From Bacteroidia bacterium (GTDB lineage: Bacteria > Bacteroidota > Bacteroidia > Cytophagales > Cyclobacteriaceae), in the NCBI GenBank assembly GCA_016650355.1, contig JAENVX010000303.1, positions 1 to 9,187 on the forward strand: a stretch of DNA of 9,187 nucleotides, read 5' to 3'. The notes under the pieces were generated by a model that did no database searches, was not told the DNA's origin, and saw only the letters and a program-made list of their open reading frames with translations. Numbering within the stretch: position 1 is the stretch's first letter; each line of letters begins with the position of its first letter. Of this stretch, positions 1-8,488 are shown piece by piece. The position numbers and the translations under genes were made by a program.

Positions 1-1733
1 CTGTCGTAGTCAATACCCCATGGGTTGCTGAAGCCATGTGCTATTGCTTCAAATCTTTTTTTGGTTGGATGATAGCGCCACACCCCACCGTTAATGTCCA
101 CGCCTTCAGCATCAAGTAGGTCTTCAGGAAATGCCTCCCCTGGTTTATAAATTTTACCTTTCCCAATCGGTTTTCTGATTTTCGATGGAGTAGCAAAACC
201 TTCCAACCCATACAGCCATCCATCAGGGCCCCAGTGGAAACTGTTTATGGTCTCATGCCGGTCGCGTATTCCCCAACCAGTTAGTAACACTTCAATATCA
301 TTCTTATCACCAACATCATCGCCATTTTGATCAGGAACGAAGAGAAGATTGGGTGGTGCGCCTAAAAAAAGTCCATCGAAACCAACAGCGATCGCGGAAG
401 GAAATGGGATTCCCTCTAGAAAAACTTTACGACTATCTGCAACGCCATCATGGTCAGTATCTTCAAGGATCACAATTCTACTATCACCGAAATTCGAAAA
501 CCCACTGCCCCTGGATTCATAATCACGGTTCTCTGCTACCCATAAGCGCCCGCGGTCATCCCAACAAAAAGCAATGGGTTGTGTCACCATCGGTTCTCCC
601 GCCCAGGCGTTGGCTTTGAATCCATCCATCATCGTCATGCTTTTAACAGCCTCTTCCGGACTTAGAAATTTAGCAGAACGACCTTCCTCTTGTGCAATGT
701 TCCATAGCGAAGCGGTTGAATACATAGAATTACTTCCGATATAATCATTCCATAATTCAGTTAGCGCCACATCATTGAGTTCACCCGTATACGCAACGAC
801 CTCATGCCTGATGATTTCTGTTTCGCCTTCTTTTATATGCCAGTCGCCCATTTGGGCACGGACCGGGCCAATGCCCAACTGCCCATCTACTCTCCAGGGT
901 TGAGGGAATCCCGCATTCTCAGGATGGTCGAAAATGGCGATATGTGCGAAGTCATCACGCCCCTCTACTTGAATGGCAACGTCCATCCACATGGCACGTT
1001 GCTTGTCAGCTTTATCGTTGCGCTGTCTCGCAGCATTAACAGCCTCTCCACGAATACCTTCTTTCCAGGGCATGCGCAAAAACAATCCACCATAATCAAA
1101 CTCGCCAATGGTAATATCGGTTATCGCTTTTCCCTGCCACTCAAGCTCAAGAAAAAATTTTCCTTGCTTCTCCCGCATCTTCCATAATTGCGTCTCCTGA
1201 AGAATGGGCTTGCCATCATTATCCAACAAATCATAAACTGTTTTCCAGGAAACCTCCGTTCCTTCAGACACCAACACTTCAGACGATACTTTTCTCCAAT
1301 ACTCAGCTTCGGGATGGTGAAAGAAATCACGGCCAATGCTTTTTTGCGTTTCGGGAAATTTATCTTTTTGGTAAAAGTATTTGTGCACGGTGTCCATTGG
1401 AGCACCTTCGCCATTCACCCGCGTAAATCCCCAATACAATCCAGTTTGATGTTTGTGATGACCGGGGCTGTATTCTGTGAGTTGTCCGTTTCCATCTGGT
1501 GAGGAAATAGGGTGCAGATATGGCCGAAAATTTGGTTTAGCATTTTGTGTGACCAGAACTTCCGAACTGCCTTTTCGGAAAACCGAAATGGTGCTTGCTT
1601 CTGCATCTTCTAGAATAGTGAGAACAACAAATGCATCGCTAGCGGATTCATTTTGCTTGGATGGGTTACAACCTGTTAAAAATGACAATAAGATGAAGCA
1701 CAAGATGGATATGGATGCTGAATAATATTTCAT
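1..1733 (-). CDS. DUF6807 (PmoA-like) / PVC-type membrane-bound dehydrogenase fusion lipoprotein, 3' end outside window
   Basis: An uninterrupted frame runs from an ATG at 1733 to the left edge, giving the first 577 codons of a longer gene. The protein starts with a lipoprotein signal: a basic start, a hydrophobic stretch and lipobox LTGC with Cys22. Residues about 50-340 match DUF6807 (Pfam 'methane oxygenase PmoA'), seen in the HPISSPDGNG segment, HHKHQTGLYWGF from His92, and the later pattern of a GPVRAQ stretch followed by RHEVVAYTG. Residues from about 360 resemble the N-terminal domain of PVC-type heme-binding/membrane-bound dehydrogenases (TIGR02604-like): DDRGRLWVAENRDY at 392-405, two Asp-rich Ca-binding-like loops (DTDHDGVAD 425-433, DQNGDDVGD 468-476) and HWGPDGWLYG from His500. 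Such proteins often end in a CxxCH cytochrome c domain, which would lie outside the window. The likely role is a periplasm-facing redox or carbohydrate-related lipoprotein; the substrate is unknown. The start is fixed by the signal peptide. Confidence 0.85.
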   Translation of the reverse strand, partial: MKYYSASISILCFILLSFLTGCNPSKQNESASDAFVVLTILEDAEASTISVFRKGSSEVLVTQNAKPNFRPYLHPISSPDGNGQLTEYSPGHHKHQTGLYWGFTRVNGEGAPMDTVHKYFYQKDKFPETQKSIGRDFFHHPEAEYWRKVSSEVLVSEGTEVSWKTVYDLLDNDGKPILQETQLWKMREKQGKFFLELEWQGKAITDITIGEFDYGGLFLRMPWKEGIRGEAVNAARQRNDKADKQRAMWMDVAIQVEGRDDFAHIAIFDHPENAGFPQPWRVDGQLGIGPVRAQMGDWHIKEGETEIIRHEVVAYTGELNDVALTELWNDYIGSNSMYSTASLWNIAQEEGRSAKFLSPEEAVKSMTMMDGFKANAWAGEPMVTQPIAFCWDDRGRLWVAENRDYESRGSGFSNFGDSRIVILEDTDHDGVADSRKVFLEGIPFPSAIAVGFDGLFLGAPPNLLFVPDQNGDDVGDKNDIEVLLTGWGIRDRHETINSFHWGPDGWLYGLEGFATPSKIRKPIGKGKIYKPGEAFPEDLLDAEGVDINGGVWRYHPTKKRFEAIAHGFSNPWGIDYD

Positions 1734-1757
1734 CTAAATATGATTTAGAATTTTAAG

Positions 1758-2017
1758 TTATGAATTTTTTTTACGTGGAGCTAAGCTCACTCCGGTTTGT
1801 CTGTCAAAAATCCACCCACCATAGCCAGTTGCGTTAAAAATTTATCCATTATCACCGACCGGATCGCCAAGTGAGTATCCTATTGCTCTTAGGAAATTGC
1901 TCTAAAGATAGTGATCCCTTTCCACGATGCTCGTCCAAGACATTTCTCAACAGTTGCACCATTCACAGCATCTTCTAATAATCCAGCATCCACCGGTGCA
2001 TGTTTATTCCTATTCAT
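1758..2017 (-). pseudogene. Decayed small ORF of unknown identity with an apparent 14-bp duplication frameshift
   Basis: An ATG at 2015-2017 overlaps the last codons of the DUF3179 gene and opens a 42-codon frame that stops with TAA at 1889-1891. Just before the stop, the 8-mer attgctct occurs twice (1882-1889 and 1896-1903) at an offset of 14. Removing one 14-base unit restores a frame that reads through RAIGYSLGDPVGDNG, meets one TAA, then continues through IFNATGYGGWIFDRQTGVS to a final TAA at 1758-1760, for 82 codons in all. The Gly/Tyr/Trp-rich text looks protein-like, but I do not recognise the family. It could be the tail of a lost gene or a chance frame. The remainder of this 276-base gap (1734-2009) would hold the promoter of the lipoprotein gene, though I see no clear consensus. 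Confidence 0.3.
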
Positions 2018-3161
2018 ACCGTTTCGTATCAGGATGAAACGTTTGCCAGCTGTGCCAAAATTCCTGGTAGGCTTTCACTCTTTTCAGCTGTGCAGATGGT
2101 GTTGTGAGATCACGCCCTGAAAAATCGAACGACTTGTGATCTGCAAAAATAGTATCGTTGCGGATTGAGAATTTCGTAGAATCGGATGCTCGTTCAAAAG
2201 CTGTAAAACTCTGATCATCTTTCGAGATTGCAATAACAATTGGTTTTCCGCCCAGGTTGTCATTGATAACCCGTTGTTCCTTCAGTTGAATCCAATCGTA
2301 GGCTTTGCTTTCGCCTGCTAAGTCGATACCTATCACCCACGACTTATCTTTCCACGAAAGACTATCCGTGCGCGTGAGTTTACCCTTGCTCTTGCCACGT
2401 TCAAATTTCCCCAGCGTATCATAGTTTGTAATGATATCTTCATCCAACTGCATGACACTGGCATTCGGATACAGCTCAAACAACTTATCAAGTCTTACCT
2501 GAATGGATTCTATTTCCGGCAGCACTTCTCCCTTTAGTGGCCCAGTCACTGCTTCGCCCGTTGCCTGCCTCCACCAACTTTTTGTGGTGGCGTCTTCAAA
2601 CATTGCGTTGAAGTGATCCATTCCTACAAGTCGAAAATTTTCAGTCTTACCTTTTACAACGGGATCAAAGACGCGTCCTGTCCGGCAAACACTGCAGTAC
2701 GTTATCATCAATGGCTTTCCACCGACAGTATCACGCACCTGATGATGATAGACGATAAACCGAAGAGGGTAGGCCTTCACCTCCCCATTGTATTCAACGC
2801 CAACCACCATAGTACTGTCTTGCATTAGATTTCCTGTCTTTGGTTTTAGAATAAGATATTCAGGTTGCTTAAACATTGCATCTGCCGACATCTCAAAGTT
2901 GAAAACATAAATAGCTGCAATTGGAAAAAGCAAAGTAACAAAGGGTATCCATTTGTATTTGCTTGTTTGAAAAGTGTTAGTTGCCCCAATGGCAATTAGT
3001 AATCCGAAAAATATCCGAAAGTACCACCGATACATGTTTAGGAAATAGGCGAGATCAAGACTGTTCATCCGCTGACTGCCCGGCATGGGCATGATGAAGT
3101 AGACATTTAGTATTTCAAATAAGGCAAGGCCAACAACACCAATGTAAAAGACTTTTTTCAT
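2010..3161 (-). CDS. DUF3179 domain-containing membrane protein
   Basis: The protein has 383 residues. Three hydrophobic segments lie in the first 90 residues (about 4-24, 47-62 and 71-88), giving a membrane-anchored N terminus. The rest matches DUF3179: VVGVEYNGEVKAYP (119-132), His139-His140, a TYCSVCRTG motif with Cys156 and Cys159, a SWWRQATGEAVTGPLKGE segment (195-212), and a C-terminal FWHSWQTFHPDT. The soluble domain holds an internal repeat: residues 115-155 align without gaps to 272-312, but the paired His and the CxxC occur only in the first copy. Function is not established for the family; the CxxC and His pair suggest metal binding or redox chemistry, which is inference. The gene follows CMD-C by 70 bases in the same direction and may be cotranscribed with it. 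The ATG at 3161 directly precedes the first hydrophobic segment, which supports this start. Confidence 0.88.
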   Translation of the reverse strand: MKKVFYIGVVGLALFEILNVYFIMPMPGSQRMNSLDLAYFLNMYRWYFRIFFGLLIAIGATNTFQTSKYKWIPFVTLLFPIAAIYVFNFEMSADAMFKQPEYLILKPKTGNLMQDSTMVVGVEYNGEVKAYPLRFIVYHHQVRDTVGGKPLMITYCSVCRTGRVFDPVVKGKTENFRLVGMDHFNAMFEDATTKSWWRQATGEAVTGPLKGEVLPEIESIQVRLDKLFELYPNASVMQLDEDIITNYDTLGKFERGKSKGKLTRTDSLSWKDKSWVIGIDLAGESKAYDWIQLKEQRVINDNLGGKPIVIAISKDDQSFTAFERASDSTKFSIRNDTIFADHKSFDFSGRDLTTPSAQLKRVKAYQEFWHSWQTFHPDTKRYE

Positions 3162-3231
3162 GACTCGTGGTATAATTTACAAGGTAACTTTTTTACAATT
3201 CTTACATATCAATAATGCATTTTACTCTTAC

Positions 3232-3780
3232 TCATTTATACAAATCAAAATTGATGTAACCCTCTTCAGCACGTCTTGGTCCACGATCAATGTATATTTG
3301 ACGATCTTGTGGCGCCCATGTAGCTAATCCATCCACATATCGGTTAAACATGCAAAACGCGGCAGCTATTAATACCGTATCATGAATTTCCCGATCGGAA
3401 GCGCCCAGCGATTTTGCTTTTTCAATTTGCGATGGGGTTACATTCTTTCCTCCCTTTTGCACACTGGCCGCAATAGCAAGCAAGGATTTTAGTTTTTCGG
3501 AAATAGAAGTTGATTGATAATCTTTTTTCACATTATCAATGAAGGCCATATCGCATTGCAAGTAGTGTTGTGCAAGACCTCCATGCGCATTCTGACAAAA
3601 GAAGCAATCGTTCAATGAAGAAACATAGGTGGCGATTAATTCTCGTTCTCCGCGCGTGAGAGAGTTTTCACTTCTAAGCAACGCTTCCGCTAATTCGTTA
3701 AGCGACTTTGCGGTCTCTGGGCGGAAGGCCATTGGGCCTCGTATGCCTGGTAATTCTTCGGGTAAGTTTATGTGTGCCAT
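3232..3780 (-). CDS. Carboxymuconolactone decarboxylase/AhpD-like protein (CMD-C)
   Basis: This is a 182-residue cytoplasmic protein with no signal peptide. It has the AhpD-type active-site pattern: Glu45 and Glu47 in GERELIA, then Cys59-Phe-Phe-Cys62 with His66 (CxxCxxxH). The C-terminal half carries IHDTVLIAAAF (132-142) and NRYVDGLA (146-153), as in the peroxidase-related branch of the CMD family (PF02627). In characterised AhpD the two cysteines reduce peroxide-linked disulfides and the Glu/His relay protons; true gamma-carboxymuconolactone decarboxylases lack this CxxC use, so a thiol-dependent peroxidase or reductase role is more likely. It is one of three paralogues in the window and is about 55% identical by hand count to CMD-B over residues 1-153. 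It lies 135 bases after CMD-B and may have its own promoter. Its C-terminal tail after residue 155 is unlike those of the other two. Confidence 0.9.
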   Translation of the reverse strand: MAHINLPEELPGIRGPMAFRPETAKSLNELAEALLRSENSLTRGERELIATYVSSLNDCFFCQNAHGGLAQHYLQCDMAFIDNVKKDYQSTSISEKLKSLLAIAASVQKGGKNVTPSQIEKAKSLGASDREIHDTVLIAAAFCMFNRYVDGLATWAPQDRQIYIDRGPRRAEEGYINFDLYK

Positions 3781-3915
3781 GGAGTAGTATTTAGATGTGA
3801 GATTTGAGCAGTGAGAGAATTAGGATTCGTTAATTAGTTATATTGATAAAGTAAATTTGCTTTGCAATGAGACTTGTTATTTGTGTGATTTTCCTCATAT
3901 ATCATGTCTCAACAC

Positions 3916-4461
3916 TCAAATCTTAACTGGTAAAGCATATCCTATTGTTCCCATCCGTTCACCCATCACTTCATATTCTTTAGGATGAGTAGGAGTAAGG
4001 CTTGCGAGCCCATCTACATATCGATTGAACATACTGAACGTTGCTGCGATTAATACAGTGTCATGGATGTCGCGATCGTTAGCTCCATTGTTGCGGCCTT
4101 GCTCTACATCTTCAGGTAAAACTGCTTTTCCGTTTTGTTGCACTTTGCCTGCAATGTTGAGCAAGGCTTTTAATTTAGCACTGATGGGCGCAGACTGATA
4201 GTTATCAAGTACAATGTCTACCACTTGCTTTTTATCTTTAAATAAATAGCGTGCTGCCGCTGCGTGGCTGCTCATGCAGAACATGCATTCATTTCGTGAC
4301 GAAACATACGCTGCAATTAATTCGCGCTCGGCTTCGCTGAGGGGTGACTCTCCACGCAATAGCACTTGTGCCAACGCGTAAAGATGTTGCCCTGTTTCGG
4401 GGCGAAACATCACCAGGCTACGAATGCCAGGAAGCCCTTCTTGTACTGAAATGTGCGCCAT
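3916..4461 (-). CDS. Carboxymuconolactone decarboxylase/AhpD-like protein (CMD-B)
   Basis: This is a 181-residue paralogue of CMD-C with the same landmarks at the same positions: LPGIR near residue 10, AERELIA with Glu45 and Glu47, Cys59-Met-Phe-Cys62 and His66, IHDTVLIAATF (132-142) and NRYVDGLA (146-153). The first roughly 150 residues align with CMD-C without gaps, while residues 67-85 and the tail after 155 have diverged. The ATG at 4461 follows the TAA of the MFS gene after four bases, so it is very probably translated from the same mRNA as the transporter and receptor. This places an AhpD-like enzyme as the last gene of the transport operon. The substrate is unknown; a peroxidase or disulfide-reductase role is inferred from the intact CxxCxxxH motif. 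Confidence 0.9.
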   Translation of the reverse strand: MAHISVQEGLPGIRSLVMFRPETGQHLYALAQVLLRGESPLSEAERELIAAYVSSRNECMFCMSSHAAAARYLFKDKKQVVDIVLDNYQSAPISAKLKALLNIAGKVQQNGKAVLPEDVEQGRNNGANDRDIHDTVLIAATFSMFNRYVDGLASLTPTHPKEYEVMGERMGTIGYALPVKI

Positions 4462-4465
4462 AGCC

Positions 4466-5701
4466 TTAGCGGGTTATATTTTTTGAAAACGTGAGAATAA
4501 GAAACCCTAATAGGAACACCATTGAAAACGTAAACAACGAATTGCCATATCCACCAAGAGTAGTGACCAATGCACCAACAAAGAATACGGCTGCCGCAGT
4601 TACGAACCGCCCAATGTTAAAACAAAAACCAGTAGCTGTAGCGCGAATGGCCACCGGGAATAGCTGGGGAATATAAACGGATAACAATCCCTGACTGATG
4701 CCGAACATAAACGAGAGCATCGCTATTTCTATAAGCGTAATAGTAGTGAACACTGTATTTAATCTGAATAACAGAAATGATAAAGTGAAACACCCGGCAA
4801 AACATACTTGCATGGCCCTTCGCGTGCCAAGTGCATTTGCTACCCATCCGGAGACGAAACCTCCGGAGAGTCCACCTGCACCAAGCAGCATCATACTTAA
4901 GCTTCTTTCACGCTGGCCATCCGAACCGTGAAGCAAGCTTTGCACCCATGTAGGTATCCATGAAAAAATAGCCCACAAGCCAATGAGCATACAGCCAAAT
5001 ATGATAGCGCCATTTATTAAATCAGTTTTGTGTTCCTTGATTTTAATTTTATTGTCTCCTGTTATCATCCGAGATGTTTTCCATTTTTCAGATTCGCGTA
5101 AGGCCAGAAAGGATAGGAGGCCAACCATTATTGGCAGAAAGCCCAACATAAAACCTTGTCGCCAACTGGATACAAAATAATTCACAGCACCCGATGAGAA
5201 AATTCCAATCGGAAAACCGATGGAAAGAAAGCCTATGAAGATAGCCCTTGTTTTTTCTGGCCATATCTCCGATAACAATGTAGTGTTAATTACCAACACA
5301 CCACCAACACCAAAGCCACAGAAGAATTGAAAGACAAGGATCATTTCCCACGAGGAAGAAAATCCTTTAAGCATGGTGAATAATCCATACATACTAACAG
5401 CCAATGCCAGTGATCGCGCGCGACCTATCCTGTCACCAATCATTCCCCACACGAGACCTCCAAGAGCCCAGCCAATAAAATAAAGGCCGTTGATGTAAGC
5501 ACTTACTTCATTTAATCGATTCTGATCCACTTCGCCAAGTAAATCATTCACAACAACCGGAAGATAAACTGACATCAAGGTTGATGCTGCGCCACCGAGT
5601 ATGTTGCCTAGTAAACAAATGACAAACATCAACCAGAGGTAAGCACTGATTTTCTCAGTGCTTACCACAGTTGAAGCTATTCTAACTTCCGACATAGCCA
5701 T
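4466..5701 (-). CDS. MFS transporter, metabolite:proton symporter type
   Basis: A 411-residue inner-membrane protein with about 12 hydrophobic segments. The loop between helices 2 and 3 has the MFS signature GMIGDRIGRAR (86-96); a weaker copy, SGWVANALGTRRA (284-296), follows in the second half. Other family marks are SEIWPEKTRA (144-153) and PQLFPVAIRATATGF (345-359) with Arg365 in the next helix, a layout seen in the sugar, aromatic-acid (AAHS) and related organic-anion symporter branches. A charged loop at about 203-228 (Lys/Glu/Asp-rich) separates the halves. The start ATG shares its A with the stop of the upstream receptor (TGATG), which indicates translational coupling; an alternative ATG two codons in is possible. 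Uptake of a small organic compound delivered by the receptor is inferred, but export cannot be excluded from sequence. Confidence 0.9.
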   Translation of the reverse strand: MAMSEVRIASTVVSTEKISAYLWLMFVICLLGNILGGAASTLMSVYLPVVVNDLLGEVDQNRLNEVSAYINGLYFIGWALGGLVWGMIGDRIGRARSLALAVSMYGLFTMLKGFSSSWEMILVFQFFCGFGVGGVLVINTTLLSEIWPEKTRAIFIGFLSIGFPIGIFSSGAVNYFVSSWRQGFMLGFLPIMVGLLSFLALRESEKWKTSRMITGDNKIKIKEHKTDLINGAIIFGCMLIGLWAIFSWIPTWVQSLLHGSDGQRERSLSMMLLGAGGLSGGFVSGWVANALGTRRAMQVCFAGCFTLSFLLFRLNTVFTTITLIEIAMLSFMFGISQGLLSVYIPQLFPVAIRATATGFCFNIGRFVTAAAVFFVGALVTTLGGYGNSLFTFSMVFLLGFLILTFSKNITR

Positions 5702-8466
5702 CAGTTAAGCAATTGATCAAATACGATTGACACATAATACACAGCTCCGATCGAAGGTGAGCCATATGCCTGATATACCTGATTGTTAAATACGTTGTTG
5801 GCACCCACCTTCACAATTGATTTTAATGATTGCACTTTATAGCTAACCTGCGCATCAACTATTGAGTAAGCTTCAATTGTTCCTGGTCGTAATTGGTTGA
5901 ACGTACTTGTCCATTCAAATTCATCCTGCCAACGCCAGGCCACGTTGAATCCTATTTTCTTTGTCACAGAACTATTACCAAACATAACAGTCGTTCTATA
6001 CTTCGGTGTATTGAAAGCCGGGATATCATTAGGGTTCGCATTTTGCAAATCAAATAATGCTAACGTGCCATTTGCAGCAATGGTATAATTTTTCGGAAGC
6101 AGGTAAGTAAGTCCTAGCGTAGCACCTTGTGAGGTTACTCGGTCACTTGCATTAGTGTATAGTTGATAAAGACGGCTGTTGCCGGTTAATAAATCCATCG
6201 CTGCCTGTGGATTGATTTTACCATCGCTACCCAACACAGGGCTATTTGGTTGCATCACCACCTGGTTGAGTATAAAATCATTGTAACTGCTGAAGTAATA
6301 GTTGACATCAATGAGCAGTTTGTTTGCGAGTAATCCTTTGTATCCAACCTCAAAAGTCTTAACCTGCTCAGGTTTGATATAATCCACATCGGATACCACT
6401 AACAAATCTTTAGTTTGGTCAATAGCGACTGGGGGAGGTGCCCCACCAGCCACAGCCGCGCCAAACGCACCAAAGAACGGGCCTAAGGAAGTGGACGTAA
6501 ATGAATTTTCGTATACGTTCATTCCCTCACTGTTATCGGGTACACCACCTAAGATGGTAATAACTCCGGCATTGAGTTTTATATATTGATCGCTAGGTGT
6601 TGGATTACGGAAGCCTGTTTGAAACGATGTTCTGAAATTGTGGTTCTTAGCTACCGTATATACAGCAGATGCTCTTGGAGTCATGCGGCCATCAAAGTTT
6701 TGGTTTTTGTCATATCTCGCTGATGCGGTAAGCTTAAGATTGTCACTTAATAACTTTTTAGAAACCTGTGCGAATGCACCGCCCTCTTTAATTGTGATCT
6801 TGTTGTTAAGATCATCAAATAGAGTTCCGTTGGTGAACATGTCATACATCCTGAAATTTCCACCTACCAGTACTTCTAAAACTTTTATCTGATTACTGAA
6901 GTCATACTGTCCTTCTGCGTGATACAATTTGCTTTGGCTAAGTATGCCGGCACCGTTCAATCCGGTTGTGGCTATTAGCCTATCCTTTTGATCATTAAAT
7001 TCTGTCGAACCTGGTAAAAATCTTCCCTGATCGGCAAACCCTCTGGCGGCAGTGTGATTCGCAGCACTTACACCACTAATCGTTCCATTGTAAGCGGCTG
7101 CATAACGGGTGAACCACATACCATCGGCCTGACTTTCGCTAACGATGTTTCCACTTAAGTCGCGCACCCATGTTTTATTTATCAACTGACCTAATCCTTT
7201 ACCATTGTAGGAATGATTTGAATCTTCAAAAGTGCCATATGCCCTGATAAAATAGTTACTACCCTTAAGTTCAACTTTATGCTGCTGCAAATTAAAATCA
7301 TTTAACTGGAAACGATTACTTCCTGTATAAGCAGCCCTTCCCTGGTTGTAATTATATTGATAGACCAATTCCATGTTTTCACCAATGCGATAGTGCAAGG
7401 CCGTATTTAACTTTAAACTATAGACATTGTAATCCATCAAATCCCTTTCCTCATATCCCGTGCGAGACACACGACCCACCCCTGGTAATGTACGTGCTTC
7501 ATCATCACCATAGATATTTAAGGCATTGCGCGCAGGATTATTATCACCCCGTTGATCTACGGGCGTTCCAGGATCGACATCGGTGTAATTCGTAGCATAC
7601 CAATCAAGTCCACTAAAATAAGATGCGTTTATTTTGAAGGCAAATTTATCATTGAATGCTTTTGCATAACGAACCGCAAAATCACTCAGTGGAGTTGGGT
7701 TTGCGTATTGTTCATCAATGTGGTTGACACCCACCTTTACTTGTGCGCTCAATCCTTGGTATTGAAATGGATTTTTTGATCGCATCATCAGCACACCATT
7801 AAAAGCAACAGGTCCGTAAAGAGCGGAGGCCGATCCAGGAATTAATTCTACGCTTTCAACATCCAGATCAGAAGCACCAAACATATTCCCCACGGCAAAT
7901 CCTAACCCTGGTGTTTGGTTATCCACGCCATCAACCAACTGCAAAAAACGCGAATTGCCTGTGCTATTAAATCCACGGGTATTGATTTGCTTAAATGTTA
8001 AACTACTGGTCACCATTTCTACAGCCTTCATATTTTGTAACCCTTCATAAAAATTTATCGAAGGCGTTTCGCGAATGGCTTTCGAATCCAGTTTTTCAAT
8101 GCTCACCGGAGATTGCAAAATATTTTCTTCCACACGAGATGCGGTAAATACCATTTCATCCATTAACTCACTTTTTGGATTAAGGCTGATGGAAAGCGGC
8201 TGATTTGAGTTGGCTACTTCTATCTCCTGCTTTTGAAATCCAATGACGGAAACAACAAGAGTGAAGGGAGGAGTTGTAGACACATTCAACGTAAATTCTC
8301 CCTTGACATTAGTGGTAGTGCCAGTCAGTTTTCCTTTAACAGTAATGTTGGCACCTATCAAAGGCTCTTTAGCATCGGAGCTTAGAACAGTTCCGGTTAT
8401 AGATGTACTTTGCGAAAATGACTTATAGCAAAGTAGAACTAGTGTAAGAAGTAAAAGTTTTTTCAT
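5701..8466 (-). CDS. TonB-dependent outer-membrane receptor with CarboxypepD-reg-like N-terminal domain
   Basis: The protein has 921 residues. A signal peptide (MKKLLLLTLVLL... cut near SFSQ, residue 19) precedes a carboxypeptidase-regulatory-like domain (about 22-97: ITGTVLSSDAKEPLIGANI, then GEFTL). A TonB-box-like DEMVFTASR (103-111) leads into the plug (about 112-232), with RGFNSTGNSRFLQLVDG, VESVELIPGSASALYG and FNGVLMMRSK as its conserved marks. The remainder is a beta-barrel ending in alternating aromatic strands (VYYVSIVF) close to the C terminus. It imports a ligand across the outer membrane using TonB energy. No SusD-like partner is adjacent, so a small molecule such as a chelate, cofactor or aromatic compound fits better than a glycan; this is inference. 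It starts 22 bases after CMD-A and its TGA overlaps the ATG of the MFS gene, so it sits in the middle of an operon. No truncation is seen. Confidence 0.95.
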   Translation of the reverse strand: MKKLLLLTLVLLCYKSFSQSTSITGTVLSSDAKEPLIGANITVKGKLTGTTTNVKGEFTLNVSTTPPFTLVVSVIGFQKQEIEVANSNQPLSISLNPKSELMDEMVFTASRVEENILQSPVSIEKLDSKAIRETPSINFYEGLQNMKAVEMVTSSLTFKQINTRGFNSTGNSRFLQLVDGVDNQTPGLGFAVGNMFGASDLDVESVELIPGSASALYGPVAFNGVLMMRSKNPFQYQGLSAQVKVGVNHIDEQYANPTPLSDFAVRYAKAFNDKFAFKINASYFSGLDWYATNYTDVDPGTPVDQRGDNNPARNALNIYGDDEARTLPGVGRVSRTGYEERDLMDYNVYSLKLNTALHYRIGENMELVYQYNYNQGRAAYTGSNRFQLNDFNLQQHKVELKGSNYFIRAYGTFEDSNHSYNGKGLGQLINKTWVRDLSGNIVSESQADGMWFTRYAAAYNGTISGVSAANHTAARGFADQGRFLPGSTEFNDQKDRLIATTGLNGAGILSQSKLYHAEGQYDFSNQIKVLEVLVGGNFRMYDMFTNGTLFDDLNNKITIKEGGAFAQVSKKLLSDNLKLTASARYDKNQNFDGRMTPRASAVYTVAKNHNFRTSFQTGFRNPTPSDQYIKLNAGVITILGGVPDNSEGMNVYENSFTSTSLGPFFGAFGAAVAGGAPPPVAIDQTKDLLVVSDVDYIKPEQVKTFEVGYKGLLANKLLIDVNYYFSSYNDFILNQVVMQPNSPVLGSDGKINPQAAMDLLTGNSRLYQLYTNASDRVTSQGATLGLTYLLPKNYTIAANGTLALFDLQNANPNDIPAFNTPKYRTTVMFGNSSVTKKIGFNVAWRWQDEFEWTSTFNQLRPGTIEAYSIVDAQVSYKVQSLKSIVKVGANNVFNNQVYQAYGSPSIGAVYYVSIVFDQLLN

Positions 8467-8488
8467 AATAAATGGTTAGTATTTTGTG

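Noticed and set aside
804..1187. Plus-strand open frame of 127 codons
   Set aside because: It lies opposite the lipoprotein gene, whose minus-strand frame has a signal peptide and family motifs throughout; the plus-strand product has no recognisable features.
1121..1606. Short minus-strand frames that could suggest a broken gene here
   Set aside because: They are in other frames. The true frame is open without a stop from 1733 to the left edge, so the gene is intact as far as it can be seen.
1775..1790. Hairpin gtg(g)agc-taa-gctcac as a terminator
   Set aside because: On the minus strand it is followed by A residues, not T, and no plus-strand gene ends here. The stem is short with a bulge.
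3781..3915. Promoter for CMD-C in the 135-base gap
   Set aside because: A promoter is plausible from the gap size, but I found no TTG/TAnnTTTG pair at proper spacing, so no site is annotated.
3800..3923. 9-bp inverted repeat agatttgag / ctcaaatct around the CMD-B to CMD-C gap
   Set aside because: The arms are over 100 bases apart, AT-rich and one overlaps the CMD-B stop, so chance is a sufficient explanation.
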